A DNA stretch of 64,000 nucleotides from NCBI GenBank assembly GCA_039105265.1, contig JAPFFF010000041.1, positions 1,054,001-1,118,000 of the forward strand, given 5' to 3'. Under the pieces are notes generated by a model. The model had not been told where the DNA came from. It saw only the letters and a list, made by a program, of their open reading frames with translations, and searched no databases. The DNA comes from Tritrichomonas musculus. Its lineage: Eukaryota > Parabasalia > Tritrichomonadida > Tritrichomonadidae. Of the stretch, positions 29,533 to 42,200 are shown in pieces. The stretch's first letter is position 1. Every line of letters starts with the position of its first letter. Both the position numbers and the translations under genes were made by a program.

Positions 29533-31653
29533 CAGATACTAATTTAATATCGTAACGTAATTTTTTATCGTAACGTTATTTTTTTTATTAGAAAAATTTT
29601 AAAATATAAAAATCTAATTTTCTAAATATGTATTGAAGATAATTTATTATAAATTATATCAATATATTTGTTACGTAATAAGTAATATATCATATCATAA
29701 TAAATATGAAATTCTTCCATATTGAGTGAGTTTTTCATTAAATTATTCAAAAAAATAAAAATGAATTATTTCATGATACATCGAATTACCTTTCAATTTA
29801 AACAAATACATAGCATCTATATGCAATAGCAATTAATATTTCTTCATACAGTAAGGTTTCAAAATTGGAAAACGTTTCAAAATAGGAAAATCGACTTTTT
29901 GAGAAAAAAATTTTCATTAATAAAAATGAAAGAAATAAGGAAATAGAGAGAAAATCTTGTTTAAACCTACCATTTTAAGAAATAATATTTCCATGATTAA
30001 GTTTATCACACAGCTGTTTGCGATATTATATTCATCAAATAGTGTTTTCCTATCTCTATATGAAAAAATGAGCATCATTCAAAAAGTGGATTTTCCATTT
30101 TCGCAACGCTATAAAGGAAAATCCAAATTTGAATTAAATTCGTTATTTTAACTTTTATTTTAAATTCATTTTAATCGTTTTCTATGAAAAAGTAGATTTT
30201 CCTCTTTTGAGACGTTTTTGAATTTTACAACCTTACTGTAGTGATTAATTGTAAAACTATTCGATTGTGATAAAATAGAACAAAACAAAATTAAACGACC
30301 GTTTAAAATTATATTAAATAATAAAATATAGTATTTATATGAATAGTCCTTATTATATTTAAAAGAATACCATATTTTTAGATTTATAGACAAAATACAA
30401 TTCATTTGTAATTCTAACATTTACTTTTGAATTCAAAAAGACAGTTTATTTATGTATATTTTTCAAATATAGAATCAAAAACAAGGTGATCTATTTTTAA
30501 AGTTTCCTATAGGATTTTTTCTAAAATAACAAATATGTTATAATAGTTGGCAGTGAACTATCAATAATATTAATAATTATATCATGAAAAAATAGGAAGG
30601 AGAACAAAAAAAGTCAGATTATTCGAACAACTGTGAAAAGTTTAAAATTCATATTTTCTCCAAATTTTTGTTTACCATTTACAGAAAAAAATATGGTTTA
30701 AAACATTGATAGAGACAAATAAATGTCATGATAAATGTTTTAATTTGCGTTATTGAGTTGATTTTATGAAAAATTTAATATTAAATAAATAATTATTTTT
30801 TTTAAAAAAAGTATGAATGAAAAAGGAATTAAAGTTTCTTAAGGAGTCTTTAATATCTAAATACTAGCCTAAAACATTTGATATATAAAATTTTCTTCGA
30901 AAATAATAATTAAAAAAGTTTTCATGTACGTTTGTAATATTTTTGAAATTTTGCTTGTTTCAATCAAAATGCACATATCTCATTTATAAAATATTATTTT
31001 CATGAATTATTAGAAATATATAAGCTGTTATATGCAATTAATACTGAATGATTGAAGATAATACTGATTTTTATAAAAATTACTGAGGTACTTATTATTG
31101 AGAAATTTAAAAAAATAAATAATTAAAAATTTTCATAAGAAAGAAAACATAAATTATAGAATTTAATCCGGATATATACTTATTTATAATATGGATTATA
31201 TATATTAAAATATCAATTGATTTTAATAACTTAAGCTTGCTAAAAAGAAACATTTATTTTTTAATATAATTTTAAACGGTCGTTTAATTTTGTTTTGTTC
31301 TATTTTATCACAATCGAATAGTTTTACAATTAATCACTATGAAGAAATATTAATTGCTATTGCATATAGATGCTATGTATTTGTTTAAATTGAAAGGTAA
31401 TTCGATGTATCATGAAATAATTCATTTTTATTTTTTTGAATAATTTAATGAAAAACTCACTCAATATGGAAGAATTTCATATTTATTATGATATGATATA
31501 TTACTTATTACGTAACAAATATATTGATATAATTTATAATAAATTATCTTCAATACATATTTAGAAAATTAGATTTTTATATTTTAAAATTTTTCTAATA
31601 AAAAAAATAACGTTACGATAAAAAATTACGTTACGATATTAAATTAGTATCTG
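29533..31653. mobile_element. TA-flanked long-TIR DNA transposon (non-autonomous) in the Myb gene
   Basis: The ends begin CAGATACTAATTTAATATCG and are flanked by TA (29531-29532, 31654-31655), the Tc1/mariner-type target. The inverted repeats are about 400 bp. The right arm spans about 31250-31653. The left arm is split by a 390-bp MITE. The core of about 930 bp is AT-rich and codes for nothing. The arms are nearly identical, so the insertion is recent. Confidence 0.85.
29849..30238. mobile_element. 390-bp mariner-like MITE inside the left TIR
   Basis: The ends are CAGTAAGG and CCTTACTG, flanked by TA (29847-29848, 30239-30240). The uninterrupted right arm of the host element reads TTCTTCATAGTGATTAATTG (reverse complement), so it preserves the empty site and proves the TA duplication. 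Confidence 0.9.
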
Positions 31654-32170
31654 TACAGTTTTTGATATCGATTTCATCAAAAAACAAGTTTTTCATCCAA
31701 AATCTCTGTTTTCAAAAGATGAAGATGAAAAATTAAAAGATCTTGTTAACTTTTATGGAATTGATAATTGGAAAATCGTTTCATCTCAAATGAAAAACCG
31801 AAATATAAGGCAATGCAAAGAGCGATGGTTTAATTATTTAATGCCTGAAATTAAAAAAACTGATTGGTCAAAAGAAGAAGATGAATTACTTCTAAATTTA
31901 CATTCAGAATATGGACCAAAATGGAAACAAATTTCTTTAAAAATTTCAGGAAGAACTGATATAAATGTAAAAAATAGATATAATCTTTTACAAAGACGAA
32001 AAAACAGAATAGAAAAGAAGAAAACTAAAAAAGAAACAGAAATTGATCATGCATCAATAAAAAATTGCTCTGATGACTCAAGTGATGTACAAAATAGATA
32101 TTCATCAAATGAAAAAGAATTCATATTATTTGATGATTTTCAAATAATAAATTTTTCTCAATTTGATTGA

Positions 32171-32489
32171 AATCTTGGTTAATTAAAGATATATAATTTC
32201 TTAAAATAGCCTTTAATACTTTTTAAAACTATATTTATTTTTGTTATCAAATTCTAGCTAAATCTAGATTTGGTATTATTCATAATTTTATATTAACAAA
32301 AAGTTTTGATTCAATGATGAAACATGATTTGCAAAATATTATAATAAAAAAGTAATACAATTGTTTTTAATCAATCCAAATGCACAATTCAAGCAAAATA
32401 ATTAAACAAATGAATCATTCAGAATTAGCATAGCATTTGACAAGAATTCTGTTTTATAAATAAAAAAAATAAAAATATATATTATTTTA
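32171..32489. other. Convergent AT-rich intergenic region
   Basis: Between the 3' ends of the Myb gene and the following minus gene. No gene, repeat or RNA is seen. Confidence 0.5.
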
Positions 32490-33557
32490 TTACACTTTTT
32501 TAGAAAAAGAATATGAAGCAAGTTCATCAAAAGCTAAATTTAAAATAGAAGTATTAACATCATTAGAAGATAGAGCTTTCAATTTATCATCTATCAATTT
32601 TAAAATCTGTTCAATAAAAAAGTACAAATCAGGGAAAACCTTAAAAATTCTCATTAACGAATGTACGATCATTGCAACATTTTCATCATTAACTTTTAAA
32701 CAATTTGGCAAATATTTTACAACATCTCTGCAAATGTAGTAATTATTCATACCACTATTAATGTCAATCATATACGAGCACAAAAAGAGAATGAAATATA
32801 AAACGTTTGAAGATTTACAATTTTTTTTTGTAATATCATTAATAGTAACATAAAAAGTAGATAAAACGGTTGCACCATGAGCGATTGAATAAATTAATTC
32901 ATGTTCACAACCTTGAAAAATAAAGGGTCTAATAATCCAAGGAGAAACTATAAATAAATCATTAATAAAATTAAAAACGATTTTTTTCTCAATTAAAGAA
33001 TCTTTTAATAATTCAAAAGCAGAATACAAAATTAAAACGACAGAACCGTTTTTATCTTTATCATTAAAGGGATAAATTTTTTCATAAAGAGCAACATAAT
33101 CAATTAAAGAAATTAAAACAATTTGTAAAGAATATTTATTATGAAAAATATCAATTGGAAAATCAAAAATTTTATGTAATTGTTCAATATTAATTGGACC
33201 ACCTAAAGTATAAATTGTATCAACAGAAAATTGAAAAGACGATACAAATCTTAAGCACATCCAATCATTAAAAATATTTTCATTAATTAAAAAATATTCA
33301 TTTTTATAAATAATATTTGTTAATTTAATTAAAAAGTCTTCTGAATGTCCTTTAGATAGTAAATAATATGGATCTAATGTAAAATATGGTGATTGATAAA
33401 ATATATGACTTGTTACGTTATTACATAATTTGGTTAATATATCAAATATTGAATTAAACTTTTTATTCGTTGATGCACAACAAATTACAAATCTTAATGA
33501 ATTCAAAGAAAAGTTATTTGAACCATTGGAATCGCCAATTGTTGGTAATCTTATCAA
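32490..33557 (-). pseudogene. Unknown helical host protein, 5' end missing
   Basis: The minus frame codes for up to 355 residues, but it opens with TTG. The first ATG in frame comes only about 98 codons in. The first 30 or so codons lie over the opposing PARP-like gene and read like its shadow. From about 33470 leftwards the protein looks genuine (ILTKLCNNVTSHIFYQSPYF...LLSKGHSEDFL...), hydrophobic and helical. I do not recognise the family. It seems to be an uncharacterised trichomonad family member that has lost its start at the junction near 33440-33480. Confidence 0.5.
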
Positions 33558-34851
33558 TCAAACTGAATTAGAATGGCCGACTAAAGAAACATTCAAAAAT
33601 CTTATATCAAAAAAATCTGTTAATCTTCTTCAAAACACGAAAATTTTTGAAGATATAAATTTTGAAGAAATTAAAAACAAAATCCAGCAAATACTTGATT
33701 TACAACAAAACAAGAATAAAAATTTGTTGTTTGTTTATGATAATATTTCAATGTATCATTCGATGGAAGAAAAAGTTCGATTTGATATTGAAAACAGCCC
33801 GAATGAACTAACAATTGTTGGTGAAACAATCATTGCCAACAAATATATTGAAAAATATAAAGAATCCAAGCAGGAAATTATTGAAAAAGTTAAAGAACTT
33901 GACAAAATAAAAGAACTTTTTCTTTATCATGGAACAAGCATTTTGAAACAGCCAATGATCATTAAAGATCACTATCTAATGCCAGGCAAAGATAAAGTTG
34001 AACAGACTGACCAAGGTTATTATGGCAAAGGTATTTATGCAACTGATGATATCTTCTATGCAACAATGTATTCGAACAATTATAACTTATTAAAGGATAA
34101 TGAAAAAGTAAGTGTTTTATGCTGCTTTTCATTTTATAATGACAAGCAAAAAACGATAATTGAAAGGAAAGATAAGAACAAATATTTAGGTAAGTCTTTA
34201 CCTGAAATAATAGAAAAAAATTATGGAATTCATTTAGCTTTTGTTGGAAGTAATCACGGCTTCATTCCTTTTGATCCTAATGAGGATGTGATTGATGAGT
34301 TGTTAATTACAGCGAATGAATTTGTTTTTCCAAACAAATATCAAATTGTTCCAATTTGTTCATTGTCTGTAATGCGACCAGAATTCTTCATCCTTTGGAT
34401 CAACACGACCGACAATTTTAAAGATTATTTAAACGAATTGAAATCATCAGTTGAAGAGAACGTTTATTATACCGATTCTATTGAACAAGCTTGCCAAATC
34501 GCAGAATATAAAAAAAGAAATAAAATTAAACTCATCTTAACTTTTGATGAAATTAATGTGGGTGAAGATTATATCGATGCAATAAGAGAAATATTTATGT
34601 CAAATTTCATTTGCCTTGTTTTTTCAGATGATTTAAATCTAAAAAAAATTACTCAAAATAAAGAAAACGTACTTTTTGCAAGCGAAAAAGATCTCTTATT
34701 CAAATTCGCTGAAATGAGTTTCAATCAATCTGAATTAAAATCTATTTGTGACAATCTTAAATCGAAATACAATTTGAAATTAAGAATTAACAAAAAAGCT
34801 TTGAATTTCAATCAAAATAATTTCATATTCGACAAGATTAAAGTGGATTAA
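33430..34851 (+). pseudogene. PARP/ART-like ADP-ribosyltransferase, start missing
   Basis: The protein would have up to 473 residues. The catalytic fold is marked by LFLYHGTSIL (His near 167) and QGYYGKGIYATDDIFYA (Tyr near 203), the HGT and GKGIY signatures of PARP-type enzymes, which transfer ADP-ribose from NAD. The residue that completes the triad cannot be placed with confidence. A second domain of about 130 residues follows (FILWINTTDNFKDYL...ACQIAEYKKRNKIKLILT...CLVFSDD). Coding character runs upstream to about 33440, yet the frame there has no ATG; the first is at 33751, within the protein. The 5' end has therefore been lost, or the gene starts in an unusual way. It is head to head and overlapping with an equally start-less gene. 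Confidence 0.65.
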
Positions 34852-35211
34852 GAACACTTGATATATTAATAAAGAGCTTCGTATTGATATTTTATTTATA
34901 ATGGGAAAAATTCCAAACTTTTTGGCATTTTTGTAAACAAAATAGCATGTATTTATGCTTTTATCTATATATAAAAAAGTATAAACGTCGTATTTTAGAA
35001 TAAGTTGATATCGATTTGTATATTAAATTAAAATTTTAAAAAGAAAATTAAAAAGCTAATTATATTATTCGCTACATTTTTATTCATATCAATAACATTT
35101 TTTCATTTTTCTCCATGAATTAAAAAGAATACCAATTATAATATCATTCGTAATAATTAAAGAAAATAGGTAATATTTTGGGTTAGACATTACTAATCAT
35201 TACCAAAATTA
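34852..35211. other. AT-rich intergenic stretch
   Basis: About 360 bases between two 3' ends. I see nothing in it beyond AT-rich sequence. Confidence 0.5.
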
Positions 35212-35892
35212 TTAAACATCAACGTTATTATCACAAAAATAATCATCTTTTTTATCTTCATCAAAATGATTAATTTGAATTAAATAATTATCTCCTTTGT
35301 TATGATCATAAATGATATTATCATCAATATTGTTATTTTCAGCATTAGAATCTTTATCTTTGACATTATTATCAATAATAATATCATCTTCAAATTTATT
35401 AACTTTCAATCTTATAATTTCATCCTTGTTATTATCATAAACATAAATATTATCATTAATACTATTTTCATTAATGTTAATATCATCTTTGTTGTTGTTT
35501 TCAAAAATGTCAATAATATTATCTTCTTCTTCATTTTCACTATCTTCATTTATAACTTCTTCTTCTTCAATATCACAATTATAATCTTCATTTGTGCGTA
35601 AATTAGTAATAAAGAACTGCAGACAGTTACAATCTTGATTTTTATTTGGGATAATTTTTATTTGGTCATCTTCAGCTTTTTGAATGACAAATTTTCTGAT
35701 TTCTTCCAAATTGCAAACTTTCTTAATATCTTCTATTGTTTCATCATTTTCATCAGCGAAAACCAACCAAATTTCACCAAATGTTTGACTATTCAATAAG
35801 TTCAATATCCTGTCTAGAGACCTCGTCGCTTTTCTATAACCGGCATGACTCAAATCAATCTTGATTGTTGGCACGATTTTGGGCATGTCCAT
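35212..35892 (-). CDS. Acidic Asn/Asp-rich protein with Smr-like N-terminus
   Basis: The protein has 226 residues. Residues about 10-60 (KIDLSHAGYRKATRSLDRILNLL...GEIWLVFADENDE) resemble the start of an Smr domain, with DLSHAG in place of the usual DLHG and the helix and strand that follow. Smr domains bind or cut nucleic acid. Residues from about 108 on are almost entirely Asp, Glu, Asn and Ile, low-complexity and probably disordered. Smr assignment is tentative. The ATG sits about ten bases from the presumed left end of element 2 at 35902, so the promoter may have been displaced. Confidence 0.45.
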   Translation of the reverse strand: MDMPKIVPTIKIDLSHAGYRKATRSLDRILNLLNSQTFGEIWLVFADENDETIEDIKKVCNLEEIRKFVIQKAEDDQIKIIPNKNQDCNCLQFFITNLRTNEDYNCDIEEEEVINEDSENEEEDNIIDIFENNNKDDININENSINDNIYVYDNNKDEIIRLKVNKFEDDIIIDNNVKDKDSNAENNNIDDNIIYDHNKGDNYLIQINHFDEDKKDDYFCDNNVDV

Positions 35893-35901
35893 TTTCCCGT
35901 A

Positions 35902-36219
35902 AGTAGTATATATAAATGGCGTGATTATTTAACGTCCCTTCGGTCCGTCAAATAATCCCTCCATTTACGCCCTATTCAAGCCTATAAATGGCCTAAAATT
36001 GGTTGTTTTACAGCTTGTAGAAGACCCCGAGTTGAGGCCCTATTCAAGCCTATAAATGGTCTAAAATTGGTTGTTTTACAGCTTGTAGAAGCCCCCTAGT
36101 TGAGGCCCTATTCAAGCCTAAAATTGATTGTTTTGAAGTTGTTGAGACAAAAAAATTATATAAAAAATAGCTTAAAAACCTATGATTAAAATTTATTTAT
36201 ATTTAAAATCTGATAAAGA
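35902..36219. repeat. Left terminus of element 2: hairpin and 68-bp tandem repeats
   Basis: An imperfect hairpin (ATTATTTAACG ... CGTCAAATAAT, about 35924-35956) is followed by a 68-bp unit starting at 35969, 36037 and 36105 (about 2.4 copies). The unit begins GCCCTATTCAAGCC. The first two copies are nearly identical. The block probably belongs to a terminal inverted repeat whose partner lies outside the window. Confidence 0.65.
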
Positions 36220-39200
36220 ATGTCGGCTGTCTCAGTAGATGGATTAAAAACTTTTATGCAAACGAATTGTTCTGTACTAGCAAATAATGAAATAGTAAAT
36301 TGGATTGATGCTTTTACTTCAGAAGAGGACCGTGAATATGCCTGCAGACTCTTAATAGAAACAGCAACATTAAGTACTTGGGAAACATACAACTTTCAGG
36401 AAAATAAATCTAATATTGAATTTCATATTGATGCTGCTGATAATTTAGACAATGTGATTAAAATTATACAAGAAGAAAGATATAAAAAATTAGGTTTAGA
36501 TTATCCTGCAAAATATGCAGACCTTATCGACCAAGTTGGTTGGACAGAAGATGAAGCAAGATATTATTTCCGTATTTGGAAGAAAGCATACCAATCTCCC
36601 CTGTGTTTTGAAGAAAAGTTGAATGATTATATGAAGCCAGAAAATTGTATTTTCTCAGCAAGGAGAGCTCATTATTTTATATATTATAAGATGGTTGATG
36701 ATTTTTTGAAAGAAGTCAAAGGTTGTGAAATTGCAGATTGGCAGACTAAAACAGAGTCTAATCAGGCAATTAATTTATTCAATAACGTCAAAGGAGACCT
36801 AATTATTATTCAAGCTTCTGATTTTCTTCCAATTCTCTGGGATTTCACATTTGACGGCGATTCTCAAACACAAGAAACTCAAGCAGCAACCTTTTGGAGT
36901 TACGTTAATGGTGAAAAAAAGAATGAGAATTTTTTAACGAAAGAGAACGGTGAAGCAATATTAAAGAAAAGTCTGCCTATTTTATTAGTTTCTTATGCTG
37001 TTTTGGTTCTTCAATCACATGGTCACAGGTTAACAGGATATAATTTAGCTAGAGAATATGCTTCTGCCGAAAATCCTTTTGTACAATTACAGGTCATAGA
37101 AAGACTAAAGCACTTAGAATGGCATAAATGCGTTGTTGGTAATGAGATAATAAAAGAACAAGCTATTAAATTATATGATGATGCAGGATATTATGCAAAT
37201 CAGCATATCGACCAAATAAATTTTGAACAATTTAAGCAAGATTGGGATGCTTATTTAGCCAGTCAACAACGCATTTATGCGGAAAGAGAAATAGATAATA
37301 TAATATCAATATTTGATGGAGCTCAAGATATTGGACAGTATATGGCAGAACAATATAAGAAAATATATTTATCAACAGAGAATGGTATTCTAGAAGCAAA
37401 AGCAGGAATAGAAAAGAGAATCAAAGATGCTGCTGCTCTTATGGTTCAAAATTGGCAGGTTATCAAAGCTGAAAAAGAAAAAGTTGTTAAAGTAGATGTT
37501 AATTTTCAAAGAGATATTACAAAAGATAAAAACATTAGAAGTTTAATCAAAGAATGGCTCGGTAGAGATTTCCCAAAACATCAGGAAGAAGATGTTCAGA
37601 AAAAATATGATGAATATTCTCAATTACCTCAAGATCAGGCAATACAAAAAATAAATGTCGATGCTGCAAAGTCAGAGGCTGCTTGGAAACAATTATATGA
37701 TGAATGGATAAATATATTTAAGACAAAGATATGGGTAGATATGCCTCTTCATCTCTACAATTCTCCTGATCCTAAAGTAAATGAAACTCAATTGATAATG
37801 GCTTAGATGGAAAATATATTGCTTTGAAGAATGAAAACAAAGGAGATGCAGACGCAGCTTTAAAACAATTAAGAGAGGAAATAGAAAACGAATTACCAAA
37901 ACTAAAACAATTATCAATACCAAAAAATGATTTGATTAAAACATGCAGACCTTTTGGATATTTTGTATTAGTTGTGAAAAAGCACTTCAATTTCAAGAAA
38001 GTAGTCAGTGAATATGTAGAGAAAGTTTATCCAAAAACTATGGAAATAATCAAATATCAGCCAGGATATTATCTTCTGAATGAGAAGAAAATTGATTTGT
38101 TGGATGACCCAGAATGTAATTATGATGGCGTTATCAAAATGTTGGATGAAGAATTAGCCAAATTTGCTGCCCGAAAAGAGAAATGGTCAAAAGATCCGAA
38201 TATACAAGCTTTGGTCAAAAGATATCCTGGGATTGCTACTTGGGAAGATATAGCTGGTCATTGTAAGAAAGATAAGGAAATAAAGCTGTATTTGCAGATA
38301 AAACAAGCATATTTACAAAGTCATGGAAATCCTGATCCAGAAAGTACTGGGTTTGTTACAGTATTCAACAAAGATTTTCATCATGAGTTTGTTGAAGAAG
38401 ATATATCTCGGTGGTATAAAAAAATTTTTAATTCATCAGACCTTCCGGAAGAAATTGAACTCCCAGAAGAGATAGCAAGCACAACAAATCAATATTATCA
38501 AGATATTACCGACCCTTTAGACTTAAAGAATTATATAGAAGTTGAGACGGTCTTCCGAGACTATAAAAAATTTGATAAAACAGCTAGAAAATGTAAAACT
38601 TTTGAAGAATATATTATCAAAAAAGGAGACCCTTCACGTTATTCGTCTGAAAAGAGTTGTTTCCTTGCTAATATCAAAAAATTTACAGAATATTTTCTTC
38701 AAAAGATAGAAGGTTGGAAGCAAGAAGACCAAGGCCTAAAAAGTGAACTATGGACTGATAAAAATAATAAAACTTGGGATATTACAAAAGCTATTGGGTT
38801 ATGGGATAGTATTTTTGAAGATCAACAATTAGGAGACCCTCAGAATGCTCTTGCCTTCTTTCATGAAAGAGGTATTTCAGTACAAGAAGGTATTAAATAT
38901 CTTGTTGAAACAGCATCATTACAAAATAAGACAAAAGAAATAAATGGGGAATTCTTAAAGGCTATGGAAAGTTGGGGCCCTCCTGAACTTATGCAAAAAG
39001 TAATCATAGATAATTATACTGATTTTGCAAACAAATTAGGAGGAGCTCAACAAGCAATGACTTTTTTGAAGAAGTTAGTCAACCCAGCAAAAGAATATTT
39101 AATATACCACAATGATTTGAAATTACAAACTTTTATGGATAAAGTTAAGACTTCAGGAGATGATTATTATGTAGGAGAAGCTATTCTCGCACAAATTAAA

Positions 39201-42200
39201 CAAGAAAATTTGAAAGCAAATGGAGAAGTCAACGATTTTAAAAGAGATAATGATTTAGTACTTGAACAGTGTTTAGGAATATACAATAATATTGCTCCAA
39301 AACAAAAATGGGACAAAATAAAGGAATATCCAGTACTTGATATATATAGAAAATATAATGGCGATACACAAAAAATGAAAATCGAATTAAATTGTAGATT
39401 ATATAATTTATATGCTAATAGTATCGACTATAAAGGTGGAGCAAAGCCTTTGGTAGAAGCAGAAGTAGACCAATATGCAAATGCTTCAAATGGATTAGAA
39501 AAAATCGTAGAAAAAATACAGATTCTCACCTCAGGACATATGAATCAGAAGGCATGGAAAGAAGATTCCGATTGTCTGGCGTTTCAAGAATTTTTAAAAA
39601 CTATAGGTATGTATACAACACAGCAAGAAATTAATAAGATAGATAATCAATTTGCTTTCTTGGGTGAAGATGATAGGTATACAGCCATGACTAATTTTCT
39701 AAATAAAAAATATTATAAATGGTCAGGAGGAAAACAATATACATATCCCTCAGGAATGACTAATAAATCAGAAAAATTTAATGCATTATTGACCGATACA
39801 ATAAGATTGCGTAAATCATACAAATCCAAAAAAGGAAATCTGGACTTATATGGTATGTGGCAGGCTTTGAAAGATCATATTCCAGAAAAAGATTTTGGTA
39901 AATTTGCAGAGTCTTATCCAAATGATGATGATGCAATAAGATATCTAGAAAGAGTAAATTTAGAGCTTCAATTTCGTCAGTTGTTTCGTCAACAAAGTAT
40001 TGACTATCCTGCTGAAATAAAAACTGATGCTCAAAAAATTGATTATTTAAATGAATACTTATCTGGTTATCAGCAAGTTGATTTGGCATATTTAGGAACG
40101 AATGAATTTTGGAAGCCTTGGACGGACTATTTAGCTACCGGCAGAAGTCAATGGAAGAGCGTATATGAGTTTGTCAGCCATTTTCAACATAAAAGAGCAA
40201 ATATTGAGCCATTTCTAAAATGTGAATTAAAAAAGGAAGAATATCTTCGAAACTTTGATAAAGAATTTGAAGGCACAAATTATACAGTTCAAGAACAACT
40301 TAGATTAATGGAAAAAAGACTTGATGATTTAAAGGATTATAAGAACGACGATAAATTAGGGAAGGAGCTAGAGAAATGGAATAATCATAATACGACAAAA
40401 TATAAACTTTCTCAGATGGTCTTAGATGAATCTAAAGATAAAGAGGATTGGAAAGTATTTTTGGAATATCATAATTTGGTTAATCAAATATCGAAATTAT
40501 CTAAGAATTTTTCTGCTCAAGGAATCCCTGAAACTCCAGAAGGTATTCATCAATTACATGAACAATTAAAGAAAGAACAAACAAATAATCAGAATTGGGA
40601 TAGTCAATACTTTAAAGATTTGCTAAAGGATTATAAACATTATTATGGTTCTACTGTTGATGTAGATAAATTAAAAGACAAATTTCATGATTTTAGAGAT
40701 GCTTCTATGAACTTGGAAGTCAAAATAAAAGTAAAACAATTAGAGAAAAGATATGGATTTACAAATGAAGAATTAAATAAGCTTGTAGACGACAAAGATG
40801 ACGAAAAAACTTTACAGCGTCTAGAAAATGAAAGGTCTATTTGTAGTCAAGAATTAGATAAATTAATCAATGACAGTTTGGCTATGTCCTATTTGAATGC
40901 TTGGCAGGATAAATCAAAAATGCCAGATGGAATGACTGAGTTGTTTAAAAAACATGGTCATAGATATGATTCGGTAATGTTTTATTTAGTATATTATGAT
41001 TATCATGACAAGATAGAGAAAACATCTGAACAAGAGATGAAAGCTCGTTATAATAATGATTTGGCCAGAGGTATTGGAGATATGGATGACAAATTAAGTA
41101 CTTATTATAATAGACAAGAATTATTCGAAGAAGAAGATTCAAAATCAAATTTCATGACATCAAAGAAATATACATATGATGAATTAATGAAAGAATTCCC
41201 AGAACTACGCTCTAATGATATTCGAAAAGATTTAGAGAATGCTATGTATTTGTTAGGCAATTTTGATGAAAAAGCTAAATATCAAAAAATCTTAGCTGAA
41301 GTCGGAGAAGAGGATTTAACTGTCGATGCATATGACAATTCCAAAAGCAGAGAGAAAAGACAATATTTGAAAAAGAAAATAGCAGAATATGAGAGGTATA
41401 AAGAAATATTAACAACAGGAGAGATTGATGAGTATTTTAAAGCATATAGCTTGAATAATCCATACGAAAAAGTAACGTCTTGGGCCGACAGATATAAATG
41501 GGCTATGAGATTGTTTCAAAAAATAGATAAAAACCAAATAGAGAAAAAATTGAAGCTCGATAATGGAATCAAACTCTTTGAAGAAAAATATAATGTCCTT
41601 TGGGAAGACCAAGAAGAAAGTAAGAAAAATGAAGATGAACAGATAAAATATCTCGAAAAAGTTTTAAGGAATGAAGATAAATATAATGGAGTTGGGGATT
41701 TAGATTCTGCTATCGATGAATATAATAATGCTTTTCGACCAAAGAAAATCAAAAGACAATATATAGTTAATAAATTTGGAGATGATGTATCAGAAGCTAT
41801 AATATGGTTATTAAGAGAAGCTAGACTCAAAAAAGTTAAAGACATTTTAGGAAATCGATTTAAAGAAGATGATTTTCCAGACACCTTAGAAGGCTTAGAG
41901 AAATTAAAAAGCGTTATAGATTATGAAGAAGGAAAAGTCAATAATATAAATAACAATGATGACCTAAAAGATGATTTAGAGAAATTTAATAAATATTTTT
42001 CAGGAGAACCTCCTCGAGATTTGATATGGGTTCGAGATGAATTTCAGAATGACCCGTCAAGGGCAAGATATGGCTTAAAATGTTATATTATCATTGAACA
42101 ATTGAATAAATTCTATAGAGAAGACAAATATACAAGAGACGATATTAAAAATAAAATATTGAAAAGTTCTGATTATGGTGAAAAAATATATCAAGAATTA

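Larger units (their letters stand above)
29502..32170 (+). pseudogene. R2R3-type Myb DNA-binding protein gene split by a transposon
   Basis: The first ten codons (MIITRNNQLF) lie at 29502-29532. The rest resumes at 31656 in the same frame once the 2.1-kb TA-flanked element between them is discounted. The uninterrupted gene would code for 181 residues. It has a Myb repeat at about 26-77 (SKDEDEKLKDLV...NWKIVSSQM...QCKERWFNYL) and a second at about 78-128 (DWSKEEDELLLNL...KWKQISLKI...NVKNRYNLL), then a basic and an acidic tail. Two-repeat Mybs are the main sequence-specific transcription factors of trichomonads. The initiator is intact, so a short aberrant transcript could still start. Unless another start is used (ATG 31790 is inside the first repeat), the gene is dead. 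Confidence 0.85.

Noticed and set aside
35302-35601. Ile/Asn-rich plus frame opposite the acidic gene
   Set aside because: Mirror image of the Asn/Asp-rich minus frame; no independent support.
35969-36130. CRISPR-like array
   Set aside because: The 68-bp copies are tandem and contiguous, without spacers, and the setting is eukaryotic.
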